Shown here: positions 42,699 to 52,072 of the stretch, one piece after another | Numbering within the stretch: the stretch's first letter is position 1 | How the letters are laid out: the number at the start of each line of letters is the position of its first letter | From: Prochlorococcus marinus XMU1406 | Lineage (GTDB): Bacteria; Cyanobacteriota; Cyanobacteriia; PCC-6307; Cyanobiaceae | Reading direction: 5' to 3' | Assembly (NCBI RefSeq): GCF_017696055.1 | Contig: NZ_JAAORG010000003.1 | Coordinates: 1-64,000 of the forward strand | Length of the DNA stretch: 64,000 nt | Made by a program: the position numbers and the translations under genes | The notes under the pieces: model-generated | Seen by the model: only the letters and a program-made list of their open reading frames with translations | The model's database searches: none | What the model was told of the DNA's origin: nothing

Positions 42699-44118
42699 GA
42701 TCCTTTAATTCTCCAATCAAATCATTCAGTACCTTTTTTGCATCACCAAAGACCATAGAGGTATTTGGAAGATCAAATAAATCATTTTTTATTCCGGAGT
42801 AGCCTGCACTCATGCCTCGTTTAATTACAAATACCGTTCTTGCTTCCTGCACATCAAGAACTGGCATACCATATAAAGGAGAAGAGCTATCATTTTTAGC
42901 CTGAGGATTAACCACATCATTTGCTCCTAAAACTAAAACAACATCCGTTGCTGGAAAATCAGGATTTACAACGTCCATCTCTTTAAGTTGTTCATAAGGA
43001 ACATCTGCTTCTGCTAAAAGTACATTCATATGTCCAGGCATCCTCCCTGCTACAGGATGTATTGCATAAACAACTTCAATACCATTTTGCTCAAGTTTTT
43101 TTGTAACTTCCCTTAAAGTATGTTGGGCTTGAGCTACTGCTAAACCATAACCAGGAACAATTATTACCTTGTTAGCTGCCTCTAAAGTCAATGCACATTC
43201 TTCAACGCTGCAAGAAGTTATATTTGTATATTCTCCTGAACCAGAAGAGGCTGTACTTTGCGCAGATAAAGATCCTCCAAAAAGAACTGATACCAATGAT
43301 CTATTCATACCTTTGCACATTACTTGAGTAAGTATTAGACCTGCAGCTCCAACCATTGCGCCTGCTACTATCAAAAGCTGACTATCTACAACGAAACCTG
43401 CTGCTGCTGCTGCAATCCCTGAATAGCTATTTAATAAAGATATAACAACTGGCATATCAGCTCCACCAATTGGTAAAGTAACTCCTATACCTAATAAAGA
43501 AGAAACTATAACTAAAAGCCAAATAGAACTTGTATTACCGTTTATCAAATCAAAAAAGGCTATCAAGGAAGCAACTGCAAAAACAATATTTACAAAATGT
43601 CTAACTTTGCTCTGAGTCCATCCTGGAGTTGACAGCCAACCCTGTAACTTTGCCATTGCCACAATTGAACCTGTGAAAGTTATGGCACCAACAAATATAG
43701 AAACAGAGATTGAAACTTCGTTAATCAGTGACTTAAAAAAATCAAGATTTTCTTGGCCACCAGATATAGGAAAAATAGCCACTCCTAAGGCCACTAAAAG
43801 TGATGACATTCCTCCACAACCATTGAACAACGCCACTGTCTCAGGCATGGAGGTCATAGGTACTTTTTTTGCAAGTATTGCTCCGAACAAACTACCTATG
43901 ATCGATCCAATTATTATCCAAACCCAAGACTGAATAGAAATTCCAGAAGAACCCAAATAATAAGAAAGTAATCCTATTACTGATAACGACATTGCAAATG
44001 CAGCTAATCTATTGGCATCCCTTGCTGATTTTACTTTTGACAATCCTTTAATTCCCAAAGCCAGTAAAAGTACAGCTAGAAGGTCAATAACGAATTTAAT
44101 AATTACAGGTAGATTCAT
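42679..44118 (-). CDS. pntB: NAD(P) transhydrogenase subunit beta
   Basis: The 479-residue protein has about nine membrane helices in its first ~280 residues (GLLSYYLGSSGISIQSW, GGADMPVVISLLNSYSG). The NADP(H)-binding domain III follows (VIIVPGYGLAVAQAQH, HPVAGRMPGHMNVLLAEA, GANDVVNPQA). With PntA1 and PntA2 it forms the proton-translocating transhydrogenase, balancing NADPH and NADH in the membrane. It follows pntA2 by nine bases. Confidence 0.96.
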   Translation of the reverse strand: MNLPVIIKFVIDLLAVLLLALGIKGLSKVKSARDANRLAAFAMSLSVIGLLSYYLGSSGISIQSWVWIIIGSIIGSLFGAILAKKVPMTSMPETVALFNGCGGMSSLLVALGVAIFPISGGQENLDFFKSLINEVSISVSIFVGAITFTGSIVAMAKLQGWLSTPGWTQSKVRHFVNIVFAVASLIAFFDLINGNTSSIWLLVIVSSLLGIGVTLPIGGADMPVVISLLNSYSGIAAAAAGFVVDSQLLIVAGAMVGAAGLILTQVMCKGMNRSLVSVLFGGSLSAQSTASSGSGEYTNITSCSVEECALTLEAANKVIIVPGYGLAVAQAQHTLREVTKKLEQNGIEVVYAIHPVAGRMPGHMNVLLAEADVPYEQLKEMDVVNPDFPATDVVLVLGANDVVNPQAKNDSSSPLYGMPVLDVQEARTVFVIKRGMSAGYSGIKNDLFDLPNTSMVFGDAKKVLNDLIGELKDLGVGEK

Positions 44119-44126
44119 GTTAAAAA

Positions 44127-44420
44127 TTACTTCTTATTTGATGGTTTACGACTAAACATCGCGAGCATTCGATCAGTTACAAAGAAACCGCCTACGACGT
44201 TGAAAAGAGCAAATCCAAGAGAAACTGAACCAATTATTAAAAGAGGTACGTTACCTTCTGCTTTTACAATTAAAGTTAATGCTGCCAGCATTGTTATTCC
44301 TGAAATTGCATTTGCTCCGCTCATTAGAGGTGTGTGAAGAGTAGGAGGAACTTTTCCAATTAACTCGAGACCCAATAAACTGCCAAGTAAAAGAACCCAA
44401 AGAAGACTTACAAAAGACAT
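44127..44420 (-). CDS. pntA2: NAD(P) transhydrogenase subunit alpha, membrane part
   Basis: The 97-residue protein has three membrane helices (FVSLLWVLLLGSLLGLELI, SGITMLAALTLIVKA, LIIGSVSLGFALFNVVGGFF) and FFVTDRMLAMFSRK, the C-terminal end of the E. coli-type PntA. In cyanobacteria the alpha subunit is split, as here. It lies 12 bases after pntA1 and 9 before pntB. Confidence 0.94.
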   Translation of the reverse strand: MSFVSLLWVLLLGSLLGLELIGKVPPTLHTPLMSGANAISGITMLAALTLIVKAEGNVPLLIIGSVSLGFALFNVVGGFFVTDRMLAMFSRKPSNKK

Positions 44421-44432
44421 AATTTTAAAACC

Positions 44433-45563
44433 TCAATTTTCAAAAACTTTATTTTGAAGAACAACTCCTTCATCGCTTAATAAACATCCAGAAATGAGTT
44501 CATCCTCTTTATCTAATTTAATTACACCATCTTTTATAAAAGGCGTAATCAAAGATGTTAAGTTCTTAGCATAAAGTGAACTTGCATCATAAGGAACTGA
44601 TGAGGGTAATTCTCCCGCTCCTATAAGTTTTACCCCATCTTTGATAATAGTTTCATTTGATTTTGTTCCTTCACAATTACCTCCCTGAGAAACTGCCAAA
44701 TCAATCACTACTGCACCAGGCCGCATTTTTTCGATCATCGGAGAGTCTATTAAAACAGGAGCCTTTTTACCTAAAACTTGCGCGGTACATATAGCAACAT
44801 CAGCTTCAGATAAATATTTAGTTAAAGTAGCCTTCTGTTTTGAAAGAAATTCAGGAGTTACAGCTTTTGCATAACCTCCTGCCTCTCCTGGTTTTTCGTC
44901 AACTTCAGGAAGTTCTATAAACCTTGCTCCAAGAGACTCTACTTGTTCTTTAACAGCAGGTCTTATATCGGATACAAATACTATTGCTCCAAGTCTTTTT
45001 GCTGTAGCGACTGCCTGCAATCCTGCAACGCCTCCTCCAAGAACCACTACTTTGGCAGGTTGAACAGTTCCTGCTGCAGTCATAAGCATTGGGAAATATC
45101 TATCTAACTCACTTGCAGCTAAAAGAACTGCTTTGTATCCGGCGATATTGGCCTGAGAAGAAAGGACATCAGAAGATTGAGCTCTACTAATCCTCGGAAG
45201 CAACTCTAGTGATAAAGCTGAAATCTTATTACTATCAATAATCCTGAGAAGCTGCTTATTACCGTATGGGTTCAGAAGACCAAGAAGAACAGCGCCTTCC
45301 TTTAATTTAGTTAAATTCTCCTCAGATGGAGTTTGAACACAAAATATTAAGTCCGCTTCACCCCAAATTTTATGATCTAAGTTATTTATTATTATTCCGC
45401 CCGATTCTTCATATGATAAGTCACTAAATCCTGATAATTTTCCAGCTGAACTTTCAATATAAACATCACATCCAAGGCCTTTTAATTTCTTTACCGCTTC
45501 TGGTGTAGCTGAAACTCTCCTTTCACCAGAGCTTTTTTCGGAAGGAATAAGTATCTTTGTCAA
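44433..45563 (-). CDS. pntA1: NAD(P) transhydrogenase subunit alpha, soluble NAD-binding part
   Basis: The 376-residue protein is the soluble domain I. It starts with SEKSSGERRVSATPEAV, has the NAD-binding VVVLGGGVAGLQAVATAKRLG and the RPAVKEQVESLGA segment, and ends with the alanine-dehydrogenase-like DLAVSQGGNCEGT. It supplies NAD(H) binding to the PntA1-PntA2-PntB complex, first gene of the operon. Confidence 0.95.
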   Translation of the reverse strand: MTKILIPSEKSSGERRVSATPEAVKKLKGLGCDVYIESSAGKLSGFSDLSYEESGGIIINNLDHKIWGEADLIFCVQTPSEENLTKLKEGAVLLGLLNPYGNKQLLRIIDSNKISALSLELLPRISRAQSSDVLSSQANIAGYKAVLLAASELDRYFPMLMTAAGTVQPAKVVVLGGGVAGLQAVATAKRLGAIVFVSDIRPAVKEQVESLGARFIELPEVDEKPGEAGGYAKAVTPEFLSKQKATLTKYLSEADVAICTAQVLGKKAPVLIDSPMIEKMRPGAVVIDLAVSQGGNCEGTKSNETIIKDGVKLIGAGELPSSVPYDASSLYAKNLTSLITPFIKDGVIKLDKEDELISGCLLSDEGVVLQNKVFEN

Positions 45564-45690
45564 TTTATTGATTTTTTTAACATACTAAATATAAATTGAA
45601 GAAAGTCAAAAGTCTTGGATTTTTGTTAAAAATATATTTTCTTTTCTATAAAAAATAGCTATCTAGAATATATAGGTACTAAATAATCCA

Positions 45691-46269
45691 ATGAGTATAA
45701 AAGCAATCGAATGTCCTGATGGAGTATGTCACAGTCATCATGGTGGTCATGCTGTTCCCAGACAAGCTATGCAGAAAAATCTAGAAAAGCATGGTAAAGA
45801 CTGGTGCGAGAAATTAGCAGAGCGAATTTATGAAATGTCAGTTGATACTTATTCGCAGACAGTCATGCCCAGTCTTCACTCGGCAGGTTGGCAAAGAAGA
45901 CATTTAGATTGGGAATTCAAGCTTGCAGAAAATGATTCTGAACCTGATGAGGCTCTAGTTGAAGGAATTATCAATGCCACAGAAAGCTTCTTAAGAAGTA
46001 GTGAGGTGCATCGATTATTTATTCAAGAATTAGTCCAGGGTACATTTGAAGAAGCAAATGACAAAAAAATAATTTCTAAAGCAATAAAATCTATTATTGA
46101 AGAAGAAATTGTTACTACGCTAAGAGAAAAGAAAGAAACTCTTTTGAAGAAAATATCTGCAAAATTAGTATCAGAAGAAAAAGTTAGCGAGGAACTTGCA
46201 ATAAATTCAGCTAAAGAGGGTTTTGAGGAAGTCGAAAGGCTACTTGCAAATCACAGCGAAGCAGTTTAA
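45691..46269 (+). CDS. Conserved hypothetical protein
   Basis: The 192-residue protein begins with a His/Cys-rich segment (ECPDGVCHSHHGGHAVPR), which may bind metal, followed by a mostly helical body (WCEKLAERIYEMSVDTYSQ, ATESFLRSSEVHRLFI). There are no membrane helices. I do not recognise the family, though its order suggests a conserved cyanobacterial protein. It is transcribed divergently from pntA1. Confidence 0.65.
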   Translation: MSIKAIECPDGVCHSHHGGHAVPRQAMQKNLEKHGKDWCEKLAERIYEMSVDTYSQTVMPSLHSAGWQRRHLDWEFKLAENDSEPDEALVEGIINATESFLRSSEVHRLFIQELVQGTFEEANDKKIISKAIKSIIEEEIVTTLREKKETLLKKISAKLVSEEKVSEELAINSAKEGFEEVERLLANHSEAV

Positions 46270-46424
46270 CCTCAATTCTTTATATTTTCTTCATAGTTGG
46301 CGCAAAAATCCGCTCAAATATAAATTAAATATTAAATTACTGTTTGAAAGTACAAAGTTGTAACTTATTAGACATTTGATATGTTCTTTGATGTGTTTAC
46401 CTATATAGAACACCTTAAGTTTCA

Positions 46425-46649
46425 ATGGAAAATTTCATTAGAAAAAGGATCGATATTGCAACCTGTTGGGCTACCAATAGGATTTCTGTAATGGATACTT
46501 TAGAAAAATATGAAGATAGTTATGCAATCGCAGAAGAATTTAGAGAGTGGATACTACATATAGGAGAAAAGAATGAAAATTTAAGAGATTCTGTTTTAAA
46601 CTTCCCAAAGGAATTAAAAGAATTATTAGACCAAAAAGTAAACGACTAA
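46425..46649 (+). CDS. Small conserved hypothetical protein
   Basis: The 74-residue helical protein (RKRIDIATCWATNRIS, then SYAIAEEFREWILHIGEKN) has no signal or membrane segment. No family recognised. It sits 80 bases upstream of the NTRC-type reductase on the same strand. Confidence 0.55.
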   Translation: MENFIRKRIDIATCWATNRISVMDTLEKYEDSYAIAEEFREWILHIGEKNENLRDSVLNFPKELKELLDQKVND

Positions 46650-46728
46650 ATAATAAATTCATCGTGTAAAATCCGATCTTCATTATTCCGTCTTATTTAT
46701 TATTATTAATAATGATACTTGTAAATAA

Positions 46729-48105
46729 ATGGAAAATAACGAGAAGACTTCAAACGTAGAAAATGTTGTAATTATAGGTTCCGGGCCTGCGGGTTTTACA
46801 GCTGCGATATATGCAGCACGAGCAAATCTACAACCTTTGCTTGTAACCGGATTTAATTCAGGTGGTATTCCTGGTGGACAATTAATGACCACAACATTTG
46901 TTGAAAATTATCCAGGTTTCCCCGATGGAGTATTAGGTCCTGAATTGATGGACCTAATGAAGGCCCAAGCAGAAAGATGGGGGACAAATCTATATGAAAG
47001 TGATGTTGTCTCAATTAATACTGATTTACATCCATTTGAATTAAAAACTTTAGAAGGGACTATAAAAGCAAACTCAATTATTATTGCGACTGGAGCAAGT
47101 GCAAATAGATTAGGCGTAATAAATGAAGATAAATTCTGGAGTAAGGGAATAAGTGCTTGTGCAATTTGTGATGGGGCAACTCCACAATTTAGAGATGAAG
47201 AACTAGCTGTTATAGGAGGAGGAGACTCTGCATGTGAAGAAGCAGCATATCTCACAAAGTATGGAAGCAAAGTGCATTTGATTGTTAGATCAGAGAAATT
47301 AAGAGCTAGCGCAGCAATGGTAGATAGAGTAAAAGCTAATCCAAAGATAGAAATCCATTGGAATACAAAAGTTGATAAAGCTAATGGGTCTGAATGGCTT
47401 GAGAAAATAGAAACTATTCATTCTCAAGAAGGTAAAGGGGAGATCAATATAAAAGGTCTTTTTTATGCAATAGGGCACACCCCAAATACTAATTTCTTAG
47501 GCAATAAAATTGATTTAGATAACAAAGGATATATTGCTTGCAAATCAGGAAGGCCAGAAACATCTGTTGAAGGCATTTTTGCGGCAGGTGATGTTGTTGA
47601 TTCTGAGTGGAGACAAGGAGTTACCGCTGCAGGAACTGGATGCATGGCAGCATTAGCTACAGAAAGGTGGTTAGCAGAGAAAAACTTAGCAAAAACTATA
47701 GTCAGAGAAACACCCGAACCAGAAAAAAAACTTAATTCATTAGATTTTAATGAAGAAGAAGTTAATGAAGATACTTTCGATTCAAATTCTGAATGGCAAA
47801 AAGGCAGTTATGCATTGAGGAAACTTTATCACGAGAGCAAAAAACCTATCTTAGTAATTTTTAGTTCCCCAAGCTGTGGCCCATGTCATGTTTTGAAACC
47901 TCAGTTAAAAAGAGTAATTAAAGAACTTGATGGTGCAGTTCTTGGCGTTGAAATAGATATTGATAAAGATCAAGATATTGCAAAACAAGCTGGTATTAAC
48001 GGCACACCAACAGTTCAACTTTTTAAAGAAAAATTATTAAAAAAACAATGGCAAGGTGTTAAACAAAGAAGTGAGTTTAAAGAAGCGATAAAAAATATTA
48101 TCTAA
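46729..48105 (+). CDS. ntrC-like (trxB fusion): NADPH-thioredoxin reductase fused to thioredoxin (NTRC type)
   Basis: The 458-residue protein has an FAD-binding GSGPAGFTAAIYAARA motif, the redox-active CAICDGA (Cys-x-x-Cys), an NADPH-binding GGGDSACEEA and GIFAAGDVVD, all of a low-Mr thioredoxin reductase. A C-terminal thioredoxin domain (residues ~350-458) carries SSPSCGPCHVLKP. This fused form serves peroxiredoxins and regulates photosynthetic enzymes in plants and cyanobacteria. Here both domains are intact. The name NTRC should not be confused with the nitrogen regulator NtrC. Confidence 0.93.
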   Translation: MENNEKTSNVENVVIIGSGPAGFTAAIYAARANLQPLLVTGFNSGGIPGGQLMTTTFVENYPGFPDGVLGPELMDLMKAQAERWGTNLYESDVVSINTDLHPFELKTLEGTIKANSIIIATGASANRLGVINEDKFWSKGISACAICDGATPQFRDEELAVIGGGDSACEEAAYLTKYGSKVHLIVRSEKLRASAAMVDRVKANPKIEIHWNTKVDKANGSEWLEKIETIHSQEGKGEINIKGLFYAIGHTPNTNFLGNKIDLDNKGYIACKSGRPETSVEGIFAAGDVVDSEWRQGVTAAGTGCMAALATERWLAEKNLAKTIVRETPEPEKKLNSLDFNEEEVNEDTFDSNSEWQKGSYALRKLYHESKKPILVIFSSPSCGPCHVLKPQLKRVIKELDGAVLGVEIDIDKDQDIAKQAGINGTPTVQLFKEKLLKKQWQGVKQRSEFKEAIKNII

Positions 48106-48114
48106 AGTAACTTT

Positions 48115-48381
48115 TTATTTATTATTTCTCTTGGGATTATTTTTATTAGTAGTAGGTCTAGCACCACCTGCATTCCTCTCTCGATAAGTTATCCTCCCTC
48201 TAGAAAGATCATAAGGACTTATCTCAACTAACACTTTATCTCCAGCTAATAATTTAATTCTAAATTTAGTCAATTTACCTGCAGCTCTACATAAACATTG
48301 ATGTCCTTCAGGTTGTTCTAAGGTAACCAAATAAAATCCATTACCCTGCTCTTTTTCTATTACACCTGAAGTTTCAATCAT
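48115..48381 (-). CDS. infA: Translation initiation factor IF-1 (divergent paralogue)
   Basis: The 88-residue protein has the S1/OB fold of IF-1, ending ISPYDLSRGRITYRERN. It differs from the common form: the AHISGKIRRNYI segment is replaced by CLCRAAGKLTKFRI, and it has a basic C-terminal tail (GGARPTTNKNNPKRNNK). It may be a second IF-1-like protein in this organism. It is convergent with the NTRC gene, nine bases apart. Confidence 0.8.
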   Translation of the reverse strand: MIETSGVIEKEQGNGFYLVTLEQPEGHQCLCRAAGKLTKFRIKLLAGDKVLVEISPYDLSRGRITYRERNAGGARPTTNKNNPKRNNK

Positions 48382-48474
48382 TAATTAATCTTTTACTAAG
48401 TACATCTTATCAGAAAAAGATTGGCCAAAATTGATTTAAAAAAAAATTTGATCCGTAAAAATATGAAATTCAAT

Positions 48475-48687
48475 TCAAATTGAAAATTTAATTTCATTAA
48501 TTATTTGAAGTTGACCATAGTAAAAATTTGCTTTCGCAATTTTTTCAGAATCTTCTAATTGATCAAAAAAAACAAACCCAAGGCTTTCCCATAATGAAGA
48601 TCCGCAAACATTATTCAATTCATTTTTTGCTTCTTTTGCAAAATTATCTAGTTTTCGTTCAAGATTTTTAGACTTAGAAACAGACAT
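48475..48687 (-). CDS. Small helical hypothetical protein
   Basis: The 70-residue protein starts at MSVSKSKNLERKLDN (ATG 48687; six more codons lie upstream). It is helical with one cysteine (KNELNNVCGSSLWESLG) and ends in YYGQLQIINEIKF. No family recognised. It lies between infA and ycf39 on the same strand. Confidence 0.55.
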   Translation of the reverse strand: MSVSKSKNLERKLDNFAKEAKNELNNVCGSSLWESLGFVFFDQLEDSEKIAKANFYYGQLQIINEIKFSI

Positions 48688-48741
48688 AATCAAAAATATT
48701 AACATAGTACAAATATACTATGTAAGTCTAAAATTGCAATA

Positions 48742-49704
48742 TTAAAAAGGTAATCTCTTTTTTTCTTCAATATTAAGATCTGCTTCCATCTCCCTTAATC
48801 TTTTAAGTATTTGTTGGTAGTAATCCTTGATATAACTCTCTAGTGAGGTCATATCTTCTTTTTTAAGTTCCAATATTTCGTAAGTTTTGCTCATGTCAGC
48901 ATCTAATGTTTCACCACTACTAGTTACTTCAGCAAAAGCCAATCGCTCAGCGACATTAAGAGAATCTTGGAAAAAGGAAACTACTTTTTGAGTGAAATTA
49001 ATTATGAAAGGGGAAACTCTAAAAATTTTCGCCTTTTTTTCACTAAATTTTTCACATAAAGATATAACTTCATTTGAATCCCATGCTTTGGGACCTACTA
49101 ATGGCAATGATGTTCTGTGAGTTTTTGGATTATTTATTGCTGCTACAACAACTTTCGCCATATCTTGAGTATTCATATAAGCAATTTTAGTTGGTGTCCC
49201 ACTCATCCATACTGCTTGACTATCCAAAATTGGGATGGCGAATTGACCAATAACTCCTTGCATAAAAGCTGCGCATTTGAAGATTGTATAGTCCAAAGCC
49301 GATTTCTCAAGAAGTTTTTCAGTGCAAAATTTAATATCCATCAAAGGGACATTTCTAAACTTTTCTGTTAAGAGGATAGAAAGGAATATTACCCTTTTTA
49401 CATTTGTAGATTCACAAGCATTAAATAAGTTGAGTTTTCCATCCCAATCTATTTCATAAATACTTTTAGGATCATCTGGCCTGCTGGTCGCTGCATCAAT
49501 AACTACTTCAATATCTTGTAATGCATATTCAATATCTGAAGAACTTAATAAATTACCTTTTGTTAGTTCACAACCCCACTCTTGTAGAAAGGAAGCTTTT
49601 CTTGGGTTTCTGACAAAGCATCTTACTTCATGTCCATTTTCTATAGCTTGCTTTGCTATTTGTCTACCAAGTGTCCCTGTTGCTCCTACTAAAAGAATCT
49701 TCAT
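48742..49704 (-). CDS. ycf39: Ycf39-type NAD(P)-binding protein
   Basis: The 320-residue atypical short-chain dehydrogenase begins KILLVGATGTLGRQIAKQA, with RCFVRNPRKASFLQEWG and DAATSRPDDPKSIYEIDWDG. These match Ycf39, which works with Hli proteins in chlorophyll delivery and early photosystem II assembly in Synechocystis. The presence of several hli genes in this window is consistent with that role. Length is normal. petM lies upstream on the same strand. Confidence 0.9.
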   Translation of the reverse strand: MKILLVGATGTLGRQIAKQAIENGHEVRCFVRNPRKASFLQEWGCELTKGNLLSSSDIEYALQDIEVVIDAATSRPDDPKSIYEIDWDGKLNLFNACESTNVKRVIFLSILLTEKFRNVPLMDIKFCTEKLLEKSALDYTIFKCAAFMQGVIGQFAIPILDSQAVWMSGTPTKIAYMNTQDMAKVVVAAINNPKTHRTSLPLVGPKAWDSNEVISLCEKFSEKKAKIFRVSPFIINFTQKVVSFFQDSLNVAERLAFAEVTSSGETLDADMSKTYEILELKKEDMTSLESYIKDYYQQILKRLREMEADLNIEEKKRLPF

Positions 49705-49761
49705 ATTTAAGATTTACTTAACTTTTAGACCATAACTCAAATTGTGATGAATTCGTGAGAA

Positions 49762-49860
49762 TCAATCTCCCTGAAACTTTAATAACAAAGCTCCGCCAAC
49801 CAATCCTATTGGTATCAGTATCCAAAAAACTGCCGCAATACTAAAAATTTCTTTAGCCAT
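49762..49860 (-). CDS. petM: Cytochrome b6f complex subunit PetM (subunit VII)
   Basis: The 32-residue protein reads [17 protein letters not shown] then [15 protein letters not shown]. It matches PetM, the single-helix subunit of cytochrome b6f: an [13 protein letters not shown] core and a QGD end. Its N-terminal MA.EIF is also typical. It stands 57 bases upstream of ycf39 on the same strand. Confidence 0.92.
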
Positions 49861-49953
49861 AGTAAAATTTAATGATTAATATAATTTACATTCAATATAC
49901 ATTTATTTGTTAAAAAAGTAGATAATGCAAATATCTTGAAAATTTTCAAATAT

Positions 49954-50883
49954 ATGAATAATAATTTCAAAAAAAATATAAACTTTCCTAATTACTGGAA
50001 TTGGAATGGTTTTAAAGTTTGTTGGAGTGTTACAGGCGAAGATAATGAAATTCCAATTATCTTTCTCCATGGATTTGGCGCTAGTCGAAAACATTGGAGA
50101 AACAATTTAGGATATTTTGCGAAAAGGAATTGTGCCTCTTATTCTTTAGATTTAATAGGATTTGGGGATTCAGATCAACCTGGGATTAGACAAATTGGAA
50201 AACTAGATAATGAGATTTGGTCTAATCAAGTAAAAGACTTTATTGCACAGGTGATAAGACCAAAGAATTCTGGGAAAGTAATTCTTATTGGCAATTCCCT
50301 TGGATCACTAGTTGCTTTAACATGTGCTGTTTCATTAGAGGATCAAATTTCAAAAGTTATTGCATCCCCTCTGCCAGATCAAATTCAAGAAAATAAAAAG
50401 TCCATAACAAAAAAATTATCATTTAAAAAATTTCAAGATAGATTCATAAGAATATTTTTTATGTTTTTCCCTTTGGAGATTATTTTATTTTTAATAACCA
50501 AATTGGGAGTTATAAAACTGGGACTAAATTCTGCCTATTTCAAAAAAGATAGTATTGATAGCGAATTAATAGATTTGATAACGAAACCAGTTCTAAGGAG
50601 AACTTCAGCTAGATCATTAAGAGCAATGTGTATTGGGATGTCTTCAAGAGATGAAAAATTTCAAGCTTCTTACCTTTTGAGAAAACTTAGCGCCTCAAAA
50701 AAAGTTCCTTTTTTATTGATTTGGGGAGAAAAAGATAATTTCATACCTTTGTTTGTTGGTAAAAAGATTGCAAATTTCCATAGATGGGTAAAATTAAAAA
50801 TAGTATCCAATTCAGGGCATTGTATCCATGATGAAGATCCTTCTGTATTCAATAGAATCTCTTATGAATGGATTAGAGATTAA
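49954..50883 (+). CDS. Alpha/beta-fold hydrolase
   Basis: The protein is 309 residues from ATG 49954 (a TTG at 49936 is possible). It has IFLHGFGASRKHWRNNLG, DLIGFGDSDQPG, the nucleophile elbow LIGNSLGSLVAL and the terminal His in VSNSGHCIHDEDP. These give a complete Ser-Asp-His triad pattern. It is like the cyanobacterial hydrolases sometimes annotated as chlorophyll-related, but the substrate is unknown. ilvH follows 15 bases after the stop. Confidence 0.82.
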   Translation: MNNNFKKNINFPNYWNWNGFKVCWSVTGEDNEIPIIFLHGFGASRKHWRNNLGYFAKRNCASYSLDLIGFGDSDQPGIRQIGKLDNEIWSNQVKDFIAQVIRPKNSGKVILIGNSLGSLVALTCAVSLEDQISKVIASPLPDQIQENKKSITKKLSFKKFQDRFIRIFFMFFPLEIILFLITKLGVIKLGLNSAYFKKDSIDSELIDLITKPVLRRTSARSLRAMCIGMSSRDEKFQASYLLRKLSASKKVPFLLIWGEKDNFIPLFVGKKIANFHRWVKLKIVSNSGHCIHDEDPSVFNRISYEWIRD

Positions 50884-50898
50884 AAAACCTCTTAAAAT

Positions 50899-51423
50899 AT
50901 GAAACATACATTATCAGTTCTTGTAGAAGACGAATCTGGAGCCTTGAGTAGAATCTCAGGTCTCTTTGCTAGAAGGGGATTCAACATAGATAGCCTCGCA
51001 GTAGGACCTGCAGAATCTAAAGGGATTTCAAGGTTAACAATGGTAGTAGAAGGTGACGATGAAACTCTTCAACAAATGACTAAGCAACTTAATAAGTTAT
51101 TTAATGTTCTTGGAGTTGTAGATTTTACTAATCTCGCAGCTGTTGAGAGGGAATTAATGTTACTAAAAGTTTCATCGAAAGAAGATACCAGGAGTAATAT
51201 CCTTGATATAGTACAAATTTTCCGTGCAAAAGTTGTTGATGTATCAGATATGGCCTTAACTCTCGAGGTGGTTGGGGATCCTGGGAAGTTAGTTGCTTTA
51301 GAGAAATTACTCGAGCCATACGGCATCCTTGAAATTGCAAGAACTGGTAAGGTTGCACTTAAACGCTCTTCAGGAGTTAATACAGAAATGTTGAAAATTA
51401 ACAAATATTCGCTAGAAATTTAA
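50899..51423 (+). CDS. ilvH: Acetolactate synthase small (regulatory) subunit
   Basis: The 174-residue protein begins [25 protein letters not shown], an ACT domain that binds valine for feedback. It continues with [18 protein letters not shown] and RELMLLKVS, and ends in the second ACT-like domain. It works with the catalytic IlvB in branched-chain amino-acid synthesis. The 3' end overlaps the convergent cyclophilin gene by four bases. Confidence 0.95.
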   Translation: MKHTLSVLVEDESGALSRISGLFARRGFNIDSLAVGPAESKGISRLTMVVEGDDETLQQMTKQLNKLFNVLGVVDFTNLAAVERELMLLKVSSKEDTRSNILDIVQIFRAKVVDVSDMALTLEVVGDPGKLVALEKLLEPYGILEIARTGKVALKRSSGVNTEMLKINKYSLEI

Positions 51424-52031
51424 TTATTTATCTGGACTGACTTGATGTAGTCTTCCTTATTGATTTTTTTGAGTATATCTAATCCTTTAATAATCTTTCC
51501 AAAAATCGAATATCTTCCATCTAGTTCTGGAATCTTACTAGTTACAAAAAAAAATTCAGTAGATGAAGACTTATTCTTACCCCTCTTAACCATAGCGATT
51601 GAACCAATCTCAAAAGTATTAACTAAATTTTCAGTTTCATGAGGATTTTTTACTTGATAGTTATATCTAGGTTTAATTTCTTCTTTGAATTTTATTTCTA
51701 AAGGTATTGATGAACTTGTCTTATTCAGGTTTTGTTTTCGTTCAATATAAAGTTTATTTTCTGGATTAACACCACCATGTATAAACCTTATTTGGGGATA
51801 ATTTATTATTTTATAAAATTTTTGATTTACGTAAATATTATTGTCTATGTTTTTAAGAAAGTTTGATACTGTAACTGGGCTATCTTTACCAAATAATTTA
51901 ACCTCAAAATCACCTTTTGTAGTTTTAAAATAAACTACTTTATTACTCTTAATACAACTAAATTTCAGTTTTTGGCAATAATAATTAGAATCAATCTTAT
52001 TTTTATAATCACAAGCTTGCACCAAAAACAA
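51420..52031 (-). CDS. Cyclophilin-type peptidyl-prolyl isomerase, probably a lipoprotein
   Basis: The 203-residue ORF from TTG 52031 contains the cyclophilin core ([62 protein letters not shown]). Upstream of the TTG, the same frame continues: KKKYFLKILSFIQV then LFLVQAC, a lipoprotein signal with lipobox V-Q-A-C. No ATG starts it; ATA at 52074-52076 is the natural position. So the real start is upstream and non-standard, or a base is wrong. It starts within the ycf4 stop region. Confidence 0.78.
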   Translation of the reverse strand: MFLVQACDYKNKIDSNYYCQKLKFSCIKSNKVVYFKTTKGDFEVKLFGKDSPVTVSNFLKNIDNNIYVNQKFYKIINYPQIRFIHGGVNPENKLYIERKQNLNKTSSSIPLEIKFKEEIKPRYNYQVKNPHETENLVNTFEIGSIAMVKRGKNKSSSTEFFFVTSKIPELDGRYSIFGKIIKGLDILKKINKEDYIKSVQINN

Positions 52032-52072
52032 AACCTGTATAAAAGATAATATTTTTAAAAAATATTTTTTTT

